Positions 8,691 to 16,987 of a DNA stretch of 64,000 nucleotides are shown here, one piece after another. Made by a program: the position numbers and the translations under genes. Each line of letters opens with the position of its first letter. Within the stretch, counting starts at the first letter, position 1. The notes below the pieces were generated by a model. The model made no database searches. It was not told the DNA's origin and was given only the letters and a program-made list of their open reading frames with translations. The DNA is taken from NCBI RefSeq assembly GCF_004310685.1, contig NZ_SISG01000001.1:806001-870000 (forward strand). The letters run 5' to 3'. This stretch comes from Glaciihabitans arcticus (GTDB taxonomy: Bacteria; Actinomycetota; Actinomycetes; Actinomycetales; Microbacteriaceae).

Positions 8691-10149
8691 GGCTCTCGCG
8701 CCCCGAGCGGGACTCGGCGATTGCAGGCCCGAAGTCGACCTCACGGCCGTCGACCGAGTAGCGGTAGCGGGCCAGCCGCGTGACTCCGGGCGAGGTCTCG
8801 AAGAATTCTCCGAGCTCAGCGCGCTCCGAGTCGCTCAGCCAGGCGAGCGGATCGGAGGTCGAGCGGAAGCCTGCGACGCGGGCGGCATCCACAATCACCT
8901 GCTTCTGGGGCTCGGTCAGAGTCGTGCCGGTGCTGCGGAAGAAGGCGACGTCGGGATCGACCTGGAAGAGGTCGCGCATCCAGAGCCGTTCGACCGAGGC
9001 TGCGAAACCGTTCAAGCCGCCCTCGTGGCTCGGGTCGGAGATCGTGGCCGGCTTCGCCCAGTCGGAGCCGGTGTCGGGGCCGACCCGGGCACCGTCGAGA
9101 ACACCGATCGAGGGGATGAGCGGCGCGCCACAGCCGAGCAGGTAGACATCGGGCCCGACGACCTCGCGAATGAGTTCGAGCGCCTCGCGGTAGACCCGCT
9201 CGCGCGGAATGTTCTCGTGACGCACGCCGACCAGGGCGCCCGCGTAGAGGAAGTCGAGTTTGAGGTACTGGAACCCCCAACCCGTCACCTCGGCGAACAC
9301 GGCGCGCAGGTGCTGCTGCACCTCGGGGTGCGTGGTGTCGAGGGCGAAGTAGTGCGACTCCCAGTTGAAGCCGGCGACGAGCGGTTGGCCGCTCTCGTTG
9401 TGCACCAGCCAGTCGGGATGTTCCGTGGCCAGCGTCGATCCGGGCAACGCGATCAGCGGCGCAAGCCAGAGGCCGGGGAGGGAGCCGCGATCCCGAATCT
9501 GGTCTGCCAGCCCGGACATCCCGGTAGGGAACCTCTCGTTCGGCGTCCAGTCGCCGACCACAGTCTCCCAGCCGTCATCGATCTGGATGACGTCGAGCGG
9601 AAGCGACCCCAGCTCGTCGATCGTGTCGCGCAGGGTCGTCTCGTCGATGTCCTCGAAGAACGAGTACCAGCTGCACCACAGCGTCTCGATGGGACGTGCG
9701 AGCGGCGTCCCCAGCCGGTCGGTCAGTAGTTCGGCGTAGCGGGCGAACACCGTCACTTCGTCGCCGAGGCCGACGAACCACTCGACCGGCTCCTCGGAGT
9801 AGCCCCACAACGTATCGACGGACGCGCCGACGCGCGGTGAGCCGAGGCCGAGAGCGCCGAGCAGTAGCACCCGTCCGTCGGCCAGGTCGAGCGCGCCTAC
9901 GGCGCTGCCCTCGTGCCGGGTGGGGTCATCGTGGGCCGCGTCGTCAGCGGTGAGGGTGCGGCCCGGGTCGCCGTAGATCCGCATGGGGCTCTCGGCGAGT
10001 GGCGACCAGCCGGTGGGTGACCAGGAGTTCCAGCCGTGCCGGTAGAAGGTGAGGGCGCCGGGATGCTTGATCTCTACCGGACCGGCGGGAGCGATCCAGC
10101 CGCCATCGACGGGAACGATGGCGTTGGAGTCGATCAGATCCTCAAGCAC
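8626..10149 (-). CDS. alpha-galactosidase-like glycoside hydrolase family 36
   Basis: 507 residues, close to the compact Thermotoga-type GH36 enzymes rather than the 700-residue forms. Visible features are FYRHGWNSWSPTGW (about 35-48), IQIDDGWE (188-195), the nucleophile D299 in YLKLDF, and the acid/base D359 in ARVGPDTGSDW. Likely hydrolyses alpha-galactosides in the cytoplasm. GTG start; TAGACT (minus strand, 10161..10156) ends six bases before it, so probably leaderless. Convergent with the transporter, sharing 65 bases; a shared role in sugar use is inferred from context. Confidence 0.9.
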   Translation of the reverse strand: MLEDLIDSNAIVPVDGGWIAPAGPVEIKHPGALTFYRHGWNSWSPTGWSPLAESPMRIYGDPGRTLTADDAAHDDPTRHEGSAVGALDLADGRVLLLGALGLGSPRVGASVDTLWGYSEEPVEWFVGLGDEVTVFARYAELLTDRLGTPLARPIETLWCSWYSFFEDIDETTLRDTIDELGSLPLDVIQIDDGWETVVGDWTPNERFPTGMSGLADQIRDRGSLPGLWLAPLIALPGSTLATEHPDWLVHNESGQPLVAGFNWESHYFALDTTHPEVQQHLRAVFAEVTGWGFQYLKLDFLYAGALVGVRHENIPRERVYREALELIREVVGPDVYLLGCGAPLIPSIGVLDGARVGPDTGSDWAKPATISDPSHEGGLNGFAASVERLWMRDLFQVDPDVAFFRSTGTTLTEPQKQVIVDAARVAGFRSTSDPLAWLSDSERAELGEFFETSPGVTRLARYRYSVDGREVDFGPAIAESRSGRESLSESVARRAGRTGTAGPRSGS

Positions 10150-10221
10150 CTCGGAAGTCTAGGGAGAGGGGGCTGCGGCCGCGAGAATCGTGCAGTCGGA
10201 GTGCTCGGCTAACGTGGGTCC

Positions 10222-11118
10222 ATGACAGCCTCTCAGCTCACCCGCGAGGATCTCGAGCTGATCTCCGCGCCCAGCACGTACACGGTCACGCCCGTCGACG
10301 ACGGATTCGACCTGTCGGACGCGCGCGGGGACATTCGCTACAAGGTTCGTCCGGGCTGGCGGGTGTCCCGCTCGGAGCGCTCCGGGCCGTTCATCGATGT
10401 GTTCTCGGCGTCGGGCGGAGCGGCTGTGCAGCGGTACCTGTTGCTCCGCTTTGCCGCCGACGTCCGCCTGGGACACGACCTGCCGTGGCTGCACCCTGAG
10501 CAGCGCGAGATCGCTCCGGGCTTCACCATCGAGTCGACCGACGAAGGGCAGCTCCTGCACGGTCCCGACGGCGTGGCCGAGTGCTTCCGACCCGGTAACC
10601 CCGGCCTCTACGAGGCGACAACCTTCTCGTGGCTGGCTCGCGCAGATGTCGCCGACCTGCTCCGTTCACTGCTCGATGCGGCGGGGGAGCCGCTGCTCGC
10701 GGCCTGGGTGCAGCGACCGATTCCCCGTATCGCCGTAAAGCGTCTCGCGTGGAACGGCACGGCGGAAGTGCCGGCGGTCATCGTCTATACACAACCGGAC
10801 TACACGACGCATCGTGTCACCGTCACGATCGGCAGGGACTCGTGGACGTCCGACGGCCCCGATGCCTTCGCTGCGCTCGACGGTGTGCGCGAGCAGCTCG
10901 AACCACTCGGCATATCGTTGCTCGTCGAGGGCGCTCGGGTCGGGAGCTACCCGAGTGGCATGCAGCGCGATCAGGGCAGCGGTCTCGTCGTCTACCGGAT
11001 GGAGCCGGGCGCCAAGCCCACCCAGCGCGACGTGCGCGACACTTTCGGCGCGGTCGGGCGGGACGAGGTGGGCAGCATCGCCGAGCAGGTGAGGTTCTTC
11101 CGCGACTGGCTCGCCTGA
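10222..11118 (+). CDS. Imm61-like putative immunity protein
   Basis: 298 residues. The N-terminal half (GDIRYKVRPGWRVSRSERSG, a QRYLLLRF segment, IAPGFTIESTDEG) resembles my recollection of the Imm61/TNT-antitoxin family found in actinobacterial polymorphic toxin loci. The C-terminal half has GARVGSYPSGMQRDQGSG. No toxin or secretion gene is adjacent, so if the family call is right this is an orphan. TAACGT at 10210-10215 ends six bases before the ATG. The CDS is firm; the family call is tentative. Confidence 0.6.
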   Translation: MTASQLTREDLELISAPSTYTVTPVDDGFDLSDARGDIRYKVRPGWRVSRSERSGPFIDVFSASGGAAVQRYLLLRFAADVRLGHDLPWLHPEQREIAPGFTIESTDEGQLLHGPDGVAECFRPGNPGLYEATTFSWLARADVADLLRSLLDAAGEPLLAAWVQRPIPRIAVKRLAWNGTAEVPAVIVYTQPDYTTHRVTVTIGRDSWTSDGPDAFAALDGVREQLEPLGISLLVEGARVGSYPSGMQRDQGSGLVVYRMEPGAKPTQRDVRDTFGAVGRDEVGSIAEQVRFFRDWLA

Positions 11119-11151
11119 GACACTCAAAACCAGAATGTGTACACTGTCCAC

Positions 11152-11850
11152 ATGATGACGATGGTGCTCATCCCGGGCGGCGGCGGCAACGCCTCGTTCT
11201 GGTACCGGCTCGCTCCTCTGCTGCGCGAGCGCGGCTTCGAGGTGCTCACGCCGCAGCTGCCGTCGGGGGATGAGGCGGCCGGGGTCGACCAGTACGCGGA
11301 CGCCGTGATCGACGCGATAGGGGAGCGGGACGACGTCATCCTCGTCGCGCAGTCACTCGGTGGGTTCACCGCGGCGGCCGTCGCCAACCGCGCGCCGGTG
11401 AGGCTGATCGTGTTCGTCTCCGCGATGGTGCCGGTTTCCGGCGAGACCGCGGGGGAGTGGTGGGCCGCCACCGGCCAGGCTGACGCAGCGCGCACCCAGG
11501 CGGTGCGCGAAGGACGCGACCCCGACGCCGAGTGGGACGACGCCGAGATCTTCTACCACGACCTGTCCGCCGACGTACTCGAGGAGGTACTGGCCGAGGG
11601 AGACCTGCCGCAGTCGATGACGCCGTTCGCATCAACGGTGGATGACGACACCTGGCGCACCGTTCCCGTGCGAGCCGTTGCGGGGGCGCACGACCGGCTC
11701 TTTCCGATCGACATGATGACCCGCGTCAATCACGAGCGTCTCGGCGTCGCGACGGATGTCATTGACAGCGGCCATCTCGCGGCGCTGTCCCAGCCGGAGA
11801 AGTTGGTCGAACTGCTCGCCGGCTACGCGACTAGCCTGCGGCCTTCGTGA
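11152..11850 (+). CDS. alpha/beta hydrolase
   Basis: About 232 residues. LIPGGGGNASFW is the oxyanion-hole strand, AQSLGG holds the nucleophile Ser, and AGAHDRLFP and DSGHLAAL carry the acid and His. Substrate unknown; the sequence looks like small esterase or lactonase-type hydrolases. ATG 11152 is chosen over GTG 11137 because a promoter GAGACA (11117-11122), 17-base gap, TACACT (11140-11145) ends six bases before it. The 3' end overlaps the convergent DUF1801 gene by 20 bases. Confidence 0.85.
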   Translation: MMTMVLIPGGGGNASFWYRLAPLLRERGFEVLTPQLPSGDEAAGVDQYADAVIDAIGERDDVILVAQSLGGFTAAAVANRAPVRLIVFVSAMVPVSGETAGEWWAATGQADAARTQAVREGRDPDAEWDDAEIFYHDLSADVLEEVLAEGDLPQSMTPFASTVDDDTWRTVPVRAVAGAHDRLFPIDMMTRVNHERLGVATDVIDSGHLAALSQPEKLVELLAGYATSLRPS

Positions 11851-12241
11851 TGAGGTCGATGATCGCCTTCTCGTCGACCTTCGTGATCTTCGTGAGAGCG
11901 TAGGCGGTCGGCCAGAAGCTGCCGTCGTCGAGCTTCGCCGTGTCGTTGAAGCCGAGGGTCGAATAGCGGGCCTTGAACTTTGTGGCGGCCTGGAAGAAGA
12001 TCACGATCGCGCCGTCGAGAGCCCACCCGGGCATGCCGTACCAGGTCTTCGGGCTGAGGTTCGGTGCGTGCTTCGTGACCAACTCATGGATCTTCTCGGC
12101 GATCGCGCGCTCATCGTCGGGCATCTCGTTGATGCGGTCGAGCACGTCCTGCGTGAAGTCGGCCTGCTTGGCCTGCGCCTTGAGCTCCTTGGCGCGATCC
12201 TTCATCGCGGCGCGCTCCTCGGCGGAGAAAGTGTCTGCCAT
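11831..12241 (-). CDS. DUF1801 (YdhG-like) protein
   Basis: 136 residues. The core PKTWYGMPGWALDGAIVIFF, then KFKARYSTLGF, is typical of DUF1801, a small cytoplasmic fold of unsettled function sometimes called iron chaperone-like. The N-terminus is a charged helix. A ribosome binding site GAAAGGCAGG stands before the ATG, so this gene has a normal leader. Confidence 0.85.
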   Translation of the reverse strand: MADTFSAEERAAMKDRAKELKAQAKQADFTQDVLDRINEMPDDERAIAEKIHELVTKHAPNLSPKTWYGMPGWALDGAIVIFFQAATKFKARYSTLGFNDTAKLDDGSFWPTAYALTKITKVDEKAIIDLITKAAG

Positions 12242-12342
12242 GATCCTGCCTTTCGTGTTGTTGGCTCAACTTTATTCATCGCCGCAAGATTGCACTTCTC
12301 CGGAACTGCTCGATGTCGGTGGCGTCTTCTACTTTCTGGTTC

Positions 12343-12903
12343 ATGGGACGCATACTCTTCGACACCGCGACCACGATCAACGGGTGGATCGCCGACACCG
12401 ACAACTCTCTCGCCTGGCTGTTCACCGTCGATGGGGGAGACCATCCGGACGATGGTCTCTTTCCGAGCGGGGCGACGGTGATGGTCGAGGGCTCCACCAC
12501 CTACGAGTGGGTGCTGGCCGAGTCCGAGATCCTGAACCACCCCGAGAAGTGGACTGAGTTCCACGGCGACAAGCCGGTGTTCGTCTTCACCACTCGCGAA
12601 CTGCCGGTGCCTGAGGGCGCTGACATTCGTTTTCTTCGTGGCTCGGTCGCCGATGCGTTGCCCGCCATTCGTGCGGCGGCCGGCGACGGCGACATCTGGG
12701 TTGTCGGGGGTGGCGACCTGGCGGGCCAGTTCCTCGACGCCGGCGCGCTCGACCGCATCGCGCTCTCGGTCGCGCCCGTGGCGCTCGACGGCGGGGCGCC
12801 GCTGTTGCCGCGGCGGGTGGAGTCCGATCGGCTGACTCTTGTCTCCGCCGACAAGGTCGGACAGTTCGCGCGGCTCGTGTACGACGTGGTGCCGGTTCGC
12901 TAG
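12343..12903 (+). CDS. dihydrofolate reductase / RibD-C family reductase
   Basis: 186 residues from ATG 12343. GRILFDTATTINGWIADTDN opens a RibD C-terminal/DHFR-like fold, EGSTTYEW and WVVGGGDLAGQFLDAG are the NADPH-binding signatures. Stand-alone members of this family in actinobacteria have no agreed substrate. A longer form from 12313 is possible, but TACTTT at 12330-12335 ends seven bases before ATG 12343, as at other leaderless genes here. The stop overlaps the convergent HTH gene by four bases. Confidence 0.88.
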   Translation: MGRILFDTATTINGWIADTDNSLAWLFTVDGGDHPDDGLFPSGATVMVEGSTTYEWVLAESEILNHPEKWTEFHGDKPVFVFTTRELPVPEGADIRFLRGSVADALPAIRAAAGDGDIWVVGGGDLAGQFLDAGALDRIALSVAPVALDGGAPLLPRRVESDRLTLVSADKVGQFARLVYDVVPVR

Positions 12904-13106
12904 TCGTCATCCCAGCGCAGGATGTCGCCCGGCTGGCACTCGAGCACGCGACAGATCGCGTCGAGGGTGGAGAAGCGGATGGCGCGCGCCCGACCGTTCT
13001 TGAGCACGGCCACGTTGGCGGGCGTGATGCCGATGGCGGTCGCGAAATCGCCGACCGACATCCGCCGCTCGACGAGAAGCTGGTCGATGAGGATGCGCAC
13101 GGCCAC
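12900..13106 (-). CDS. small HTH regulator (Cro/C1 type)
   Basis: 68 residues, almost entirely one helix-turn-helix domain (VGDFATAIGITPANVAVLKNG). The final residues CQPGDILRWDDD are typical of the short regulators paired with DUF2975 proteins. Its start touches the end of the DUF2975 gene, so both are on one mRNA. It may bind the palindrome at the operon head, but that is inference. Confidence 0.9.
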   Translation of the reverse strand: MAVRILIDQLLVERRMSVGDFATAIGITPANVAVLKNGRARAIRFSTLDAICRVLECQPGDILRWDDD

Positions 13107-13588
13107 TAGACGACCTCGTCGAGCTCGAGTCGCATGAATGCCGCCTGGCGCAGCAGGGAGCGCAGCACGAGGACGACGAGCGTGACGGCAGCTCCGGCGA
13201 TGATGCCGCCGAGCGCAGCGAGTACGAGAGCGGGTGGCCCGGGCAGCAGGGGAATCACCACGACGATCGTGAGCGTCGCGAGGATGAGCGAGATCGCGAG
13301 CGCGTTGACGAGTCGCAGCGCCGACCGGTCGAAGATGCGGCCGCGGTCAATGGACGAGACCAGGAGTGCAGTGATGAGCAGCACGGCTTCGACGCAGAAG
13401 CCGAACACGAGCGCGGCGGCGACGAGCGGCGCTTCGAGGTGAGCGAACTCGGGGTACAGCTGGGCCATGGACTGCGCCGTGGTTACCACGACGACCTCAG
13501 CGAGGATGACACCGATTGCCAGGGCGCCGAGTGCGATCCAGGTCAGCACGGCGGTGACGGGGGAGGGGCGATACTGGAGGAGGTCCAT
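13106..13588 (-). CDS. DUF2975 membrane protein
   Basis: 160 residues with four predicted membrane helices and the conserved DRGRIFDRSALRLVNALA stretch of DUF2975. The family is regularly encoded with a Cro/C1-type partner, as here, and is thought to sense or signal from the membrane; function unproven. The ATG is directly abutted by a 17-base palindrome and a TTGACA promoter, with no room for a ribosome binding site. Confidence 0.9.
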   Translation of the reverse strand: MDLLQYRPSPVTAVLTWIALGALAIGVILAEVVVVTTAQSMAQLYPEFAHLEAPLVAAALVFGFCVEAVLLITALLVSSIDRGRIFDRSALRLVNALAISLILATLTIVVVIPLLPGPPALVLAALGGIIAGAAVTLVVLVLRSLLRQAAFMRLELDEVV

Positions 13589-13623
13589 CTATCGATCATC
13601 GATAGTAAGCTATCGAATGTCAA
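13589..13623 (-). promoter_or_regulatory. promoter with overlapping CTATCGAT palindrome (operator)
   Basis: Reading the minus strand, TTGACA (13623..13618), a 17-base gap, GATGAT (13600..13595), six bases, then ATG. The 17 bases 13589-13605 form a perfect inverted repeat, CTATCGAT on each side of one base, and a further CTATCGA half-site lies at 13610-13616. Any protein on the palindrome would block the -10 and the start codon. An alternative -10 is TACTAT (13608..13603). Confidence 0.65.
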
Positions 13624-13743
13624 TAGGTGGTCGAGCGCCACAAGACGCATCGCCGTCGAGACCAGGCGTGACGCGTCGACGTTCTGATCGCCGTAGTCTG
13701 AGGAGTACAGCTCGATGAACGCCTTAGGGACAGGGATCCGCCA

Positions 13744-14775
13744 GTGACGACATCTTCGACGACTGGCAGTTCACCGGCGGCGCCTGCGGCACGGCGCGAG
13801 CGACCCGTGTGGATCACTTCGGTTGCAGTCGCGCTTGCGGTCGGTGGTTATCTGATCGCGGCAGCGCTGATATCCAACTCCAGTGATCCGTCGGACGAGG
13901 TGAGCTCGTACCTCGCGGCGATCGCCGACGGTGATGCTTCCACCGCCGCGCACATTGTCGACCCTGGCGCGTCCGGAAACGATGCGGCGTACTTAACCGA
14001 TGACGTCCTTGGTGCCGCCACCGAGCGTATCGAGGTGGTGTCTGTCATCACGACCAGGCGTGAGGGTGACACCGCGGAGGTGACGGCTGTGATGAAGCTT
14101 GCCTCGAAGACCTTCAACCACACGTTCACCGTGACGCGCGATGCGGGTTCGTACTGGCTGCTGCGGCCGGGATGGCACCCGGACGCGCCGCTGACGGTCA
14201 GCGCCACTGTGACCGCACTCGACAGGATTTCCCTCACCGGCATGAAGCAGGTCAATTTCGCCGGGAACCAGCTCGAGCTCGCAGTGAGCGATATTCCCGG
14301 GGTGTCTGCGGACTCCGAGTCGGAGTCGGTGCAGGTGTATCCCGCCGTCTACGACCTGACCGGACCGGAGCTCGGCACGTACTTCTCGGTCGAGAGCACT
14401 GAACTGGTGGCCCTGCCGCCGACGGCGACGGCCGCACTCGCGGTGGCGGCAACGGGGGAGCTGCAGACGGCCCTGCTGGATGCGGCGAACGTGCAAGCCA
14501 ACGCCTGTGTCGAACCCGGAACCTCCACGGATGCCGCCTGTCCTGTGTTCCTGAGGCAACAGGATCCGTCGACCACCGGGGTCATCCGGGCGCCGTACAA
14601 CCTGTCTTTTCGGACCGACCACCGATTTATGGTCAATGTCAAGTTCTGGTATGGGCCGGAGGGGGCAAGATCGTCCGGGGGCGGCGCGACGGTCTACACG
14701 ACTGATCTGATCGGCAAGTACACGGTCACCGGCGACGATGTGACGGTCGAGCTCACCACCTGGGAGGACCTATAA
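13744..14775 (+). CDS. membrane-anchored extracytoplasmic protein, unknown function
   Basis: 343 residues from GTG. A basic cytoplasmic N-terminus leads to one helix (about 25-44), then an extracellular region. The first part (SSYLAAIADGDASTAAHIVD) looks like the short helical stress-sensor-like domains common in such proteins; the rest is beta-rich with no family I recognise. Two cysteines near the C-terminal third (NACVEPG, AACPVF) could form a disulfide. A TAGTCT -10 near 13693 would give a leader of about 40 bases. Confidence 0.8.
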   Translation: MTTSSTTGSSPAAPAARRERPVWITSVAVALAVGGYLIAAALISNSSDPSDEVSSYLAAIADGDASTAAHIVDPGASGNDAAYLTDDVLGAATERIEVVSVITTRREGDTAEVTAVMKLASKTFNHTFTVTRDAGSYWLLRPGWHPDAPLTVSATVTALDRISLTGMKQVNFAGNQLELAVSDIPGVSADSESESVQVYPAVYDLTGPELGTYFSVESTELVALPPTATAALAVAATGELQTALLDAANVQANACVEPGTSTDAACPVFLRQQDPSTTGVIRAPYNLSFRTDHRFMVNVKFWYGPEGARSSGGGATVYTTDLIGKYTVTGDDVTVELTTWEDL

Positions 14776-14787
14776 CCTTTACTTGAC

Positions 14788-14801
14788 ATAATGTACATTA
14801 T
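14788..14801. repeat. 14-base perfect palindrome, likely operator
   Basis: ATAATGTACATTAT is identical on both strands. It sits between two converging genes, and 15 bases around its left arm (14781-14795) are repeated exactly at 15288-15302, across the start codon of the UPF0303 gene. It reads as a displaced copy of that gene's control region. Confidence 0.55.
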
Positions 14802-14822
14802 CAGCGCACAGTCCAGGAGCGG

Positions 14823-15296
14823 CTATAGCCCGAGGAACGTCTCCAACGCCTCAACCACCAGCGCGTGATCGTCGGCTTGCGGCAGACCGGACACGGTGAC
14901 TGTTCCGACGAGACCGGCATCACGAATCACGATGGGAAAAGAGCCGCCGTGCGCGGCGTACAGCGACAGCGGCAGTCCGGTGACCTCATTGAAATTCGTG
15001 CCGGCGAGCACGTGGCGACGTCCCACGAGGAACGAGCTGGCGGCGTAGCGCCTCACGGTGCGGATCTTGCGAGCGATCCAGTCGTCGTTGTCTGCCGTGG
15101 TTCCGGGCATTGCCGCATGGAACACCTGCTGGTCGCCCTTGGTGATGTCGATGGTGATGCCGAGCGAACGCTCCTGCCCGAGCCCGACGATCAGGCTGCC
15201 GAGCCGCCAGGCGTCATCGTGCGTGAACGTGATGAACTGCAGGCGCTCCTGCTGCTCCTCGATACGGGCGATCAGGTCTGCGACTTCACTTGACAT
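14823..15296 (-). CDS. UPF0303 / heme-degrading-domain protein
   Basis: 157 residues. The GlcG/HbpS-like fold shows in LGITIDITKGDQQVFHAAMPG, and GTNFNEVTGLPLSLYAAHGG is the UPF0303 (YbcI-type) core. HbpS homologues bind haem and bind or degrade it; this subgroup has no proven role. The start codon lies within the 15-base sequence that is repeated just beyond the gene's 3' end, suggesting control by whatever binds the palindrome there. Confidence 0.87.
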   Translation of the reverse strand: MSSEVADLIARIEEQQERLQFITFTHDDAWRLGSLIVGLGQERSLGITIDITKGDQQVFHAAMPGTTADNDDWIARKIRTVRRYAASSFLVGRRHVLAGTNFNEVTGLPLSLYAAHGGSFPIVIRDAGLVGTVTVSGLPQADDHALVVEALETFLGL

Positions 15297-15314
15297 AATG
15301 TAATTTCTTTCGGG

Positions 15315-15794
15315 TCAACAGGACGGAAGCTGGCGCCGCACCAGGTCGATCAGTTCGGCGGGCTCGTAGGGATCGGTGGTGCTCAGCAGCTCACTGAGCG
15401 TCCACCAACGACTCTCGAGCACATCGACGTGCTCCTCGGGTGTCCAGTGCGCGCTCGACGGTTCGAACGCATCGACGACGGCCGTGTAGAACTCCGCATG
15501 ACCCGTGGCATGGTCGGCGTCATCCCACTTCACGACAAAATCGTGCGCCCAGACCGGCTCCCCCAGCGGCACGTTCTCGAGCCCGGTCTCCTCGTACAGC
15601 TCGCGGATCGCGCCGGCGAGGTGGTCCTCTCCGGGATCCACTCCCCCGCCGGGCGTGAGCCAGCGCGCGCTGCCACTGGTATCCGGAGCTTTTGTCAGAA
15701 AAAGCAGCACACGATCGTCGCGGTCGAACAGCAGAATGCGTGATGTCAATCGGTGGATGCCCGCAGCCGCGGCCCCGCGAAGCTCCCCCATCAC
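15315..15794 (-). CDS. Nudix hydrolase
   Basis: 159 residues. A complete Nudix box is visible at about 50-72: G, five residues, E56, seven residues, R64-E65-L-Y-E68-E69-T-G. Members cleave nucleoside diphosphates linked to another moiety; substrate not predictable. The start overlaps the end of the upstream surface-protein gene by four bases (GTGA), so it is the last gene of that operon. Confidence 0.92.
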   Translation of the reverse strand: MMGELRGAAAAGIHRLTSRILLFDRDDRVLLFLTKAPDTSGSARWLTPGGGVDPGEDHLAGAIRELYEETGLENVPLGEPVWAHDFVVKWDDADHATGHAEFYTAVVDAFEPSSAHWTPEEHVDVLESRWWTLSELLSTTDPYEPAELIDLVRRQLPSC

Positions 15795-16987
15795 GAGCCC
15801 CCGTTAATCGACCAGCTGGAGCCGCCGTCGCTGCGGGGCGTCTCGTCCTCGTCCGTCGTGTCGATGAGCTCGGTCGGCTGGTCCGCGGAGTCCGAGGTCC
15901 CGATGAGCTGGGTCGGAACGTCGGCCGCCGAGGTCCTGAGAAGCTCGGTCGGAGCGTCGGCCGTGGGCATCTCGGTTAGGCGGATTGCCTCGAAGTGCTG
16001 GGTAGGCGTGAACATGTCGTCGATGCTGTCGAGGTCGCCGAAGTCCTCCGCGGGTGCCGCAGGAGCGACGGGTGTGGCGACGGCGACGCGTTTGCCGGGC
16101 GCGCGGGCCGGTGCGCGGGTGCGCAGCAGCACGAAGACGAAGGCCGCTGCCGCCGCGAGGAACAATAGTCCCGCAAGGATGAGCGCCCAGACCGGCAGGA
16201 ACACGGGCTGCACGGCTCCGTCGAAGGCTCCGGCCGGGGCGGATTCGAAGGTCGCCGGCGCCGCCTCGCCGACGGAGACTCCCCCGGCGATCGCCTCGTC
16301 GGGCACGAAGGTCGCGGAGACCGTGTAGTTCTTGCCGGGCTCGAGTCCGGAGGTGATCGGCAGGGCCGTCGGTTCTTCGAGGCTGCCAGCCTGCGCTGCG
16401 GTCGCGGTGAAGACCTCGCTGCCGTCCTCAGCCGTCACAACCGCCGTCCACTCCCCCGCGGGTGCGCGGTCATACAGCTTCGTGTAGGCACCACCGAGGG
16501 TGGCTTCGATGGTCGGAACGGGGTAGCGCGCCGGGTCGGCCACTACCGCGATGCTGCTCGTCACGCCGAGCGGGGTGATCGTGATGGTGGCGGCGTTGCG
16601 GGTTGTGCTTGCAGCGAGCTCGGAGCCGCCGGCCGGCACGAAGGTGGCGGTGACGGTGTGCTCGCCCGCGACGAGGGTGGGCTGGTCGGCGGGCTGGGCG
16701 AAGTAGGCGTACCCACCGAGCGCGATGGGCAGGTCCTCGACATACGGCTCGGTCGAGCCGTCGAGGAAGATCGAGACGGTTCCGTTGGAGGCCTCAACCG
16801 GCGTGGGGAACTCGGCGTTCGAAACTCGGATCTCGAGCAGCCACGGCGCGCCGAACTCCGCGTCGGCCGTGGTCCCGTCGAATACGGTGCGTGTGCTCGC
16901 GTCCTCGGCGAAGGCGGGCGTCGCGGTTGCGCCCAGGGCCAGGACGGAGATCGCGGCGGCGGCGAAAAGCCTGGTCAGCTTCTTCAT
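15791..16987 (-). CDS. surface protein with Ig-like region, membrane anchor and PT-x-L repeat tail
   Basis: 398 residues from ATG 16987. Signal peptide (LFAAAAISVLALGATATPAFA), then two beta-rich repeats ending in similar 'GKNYTVSATFVPD' / 'GEHTVTATFVPA' strands, one helix (about 298-322, VFLPVWALILAGLLFLAAA), and a cytoplasmic tail of about 80 residues. The tail repeats APTELLRT, VPTQLIGT, QPTELIDT after FTPTQHF. Paralogue of the gene upstream, to which it is coupled by an ATGA overlap. Function unknown; surface sensing or display is inferred. Confidence 0.82.
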   Translation of the reverse strand: MKKLTRLFAAAAISVLALGATATPAFAEDASTRTVFDGTTADAEFGAPWLLEIRVSNAEFPTPVEASNGTVSIFLDGSTEPYVEDLPIALGGYAYFAQPADQPTLVAGEHTVTATFVPAGGSELAASTTRNAATITITPLGVTSSIAVVADPARYPVPTIEATLGGAYTKLYDRAPAGEWTAVVTAEDGSEVFTATAAQAGSLEEPTALPITSGLEPGKNYTVSATFVPDEAIAGGVSVGEAAPATFESAPAGAFDGAVQPVFLPVWALILAGLLFLAAAAAFVFVLLRTRAPARAPGKRVAVATPVAPAAPAEDFGDLDSIDDMFTPTQHFEAIRLTEMPTADAPTELLRTSAADVPTQLIGTSDSADQPTELIDTTDEDETPRSDGGSSWSINGGS

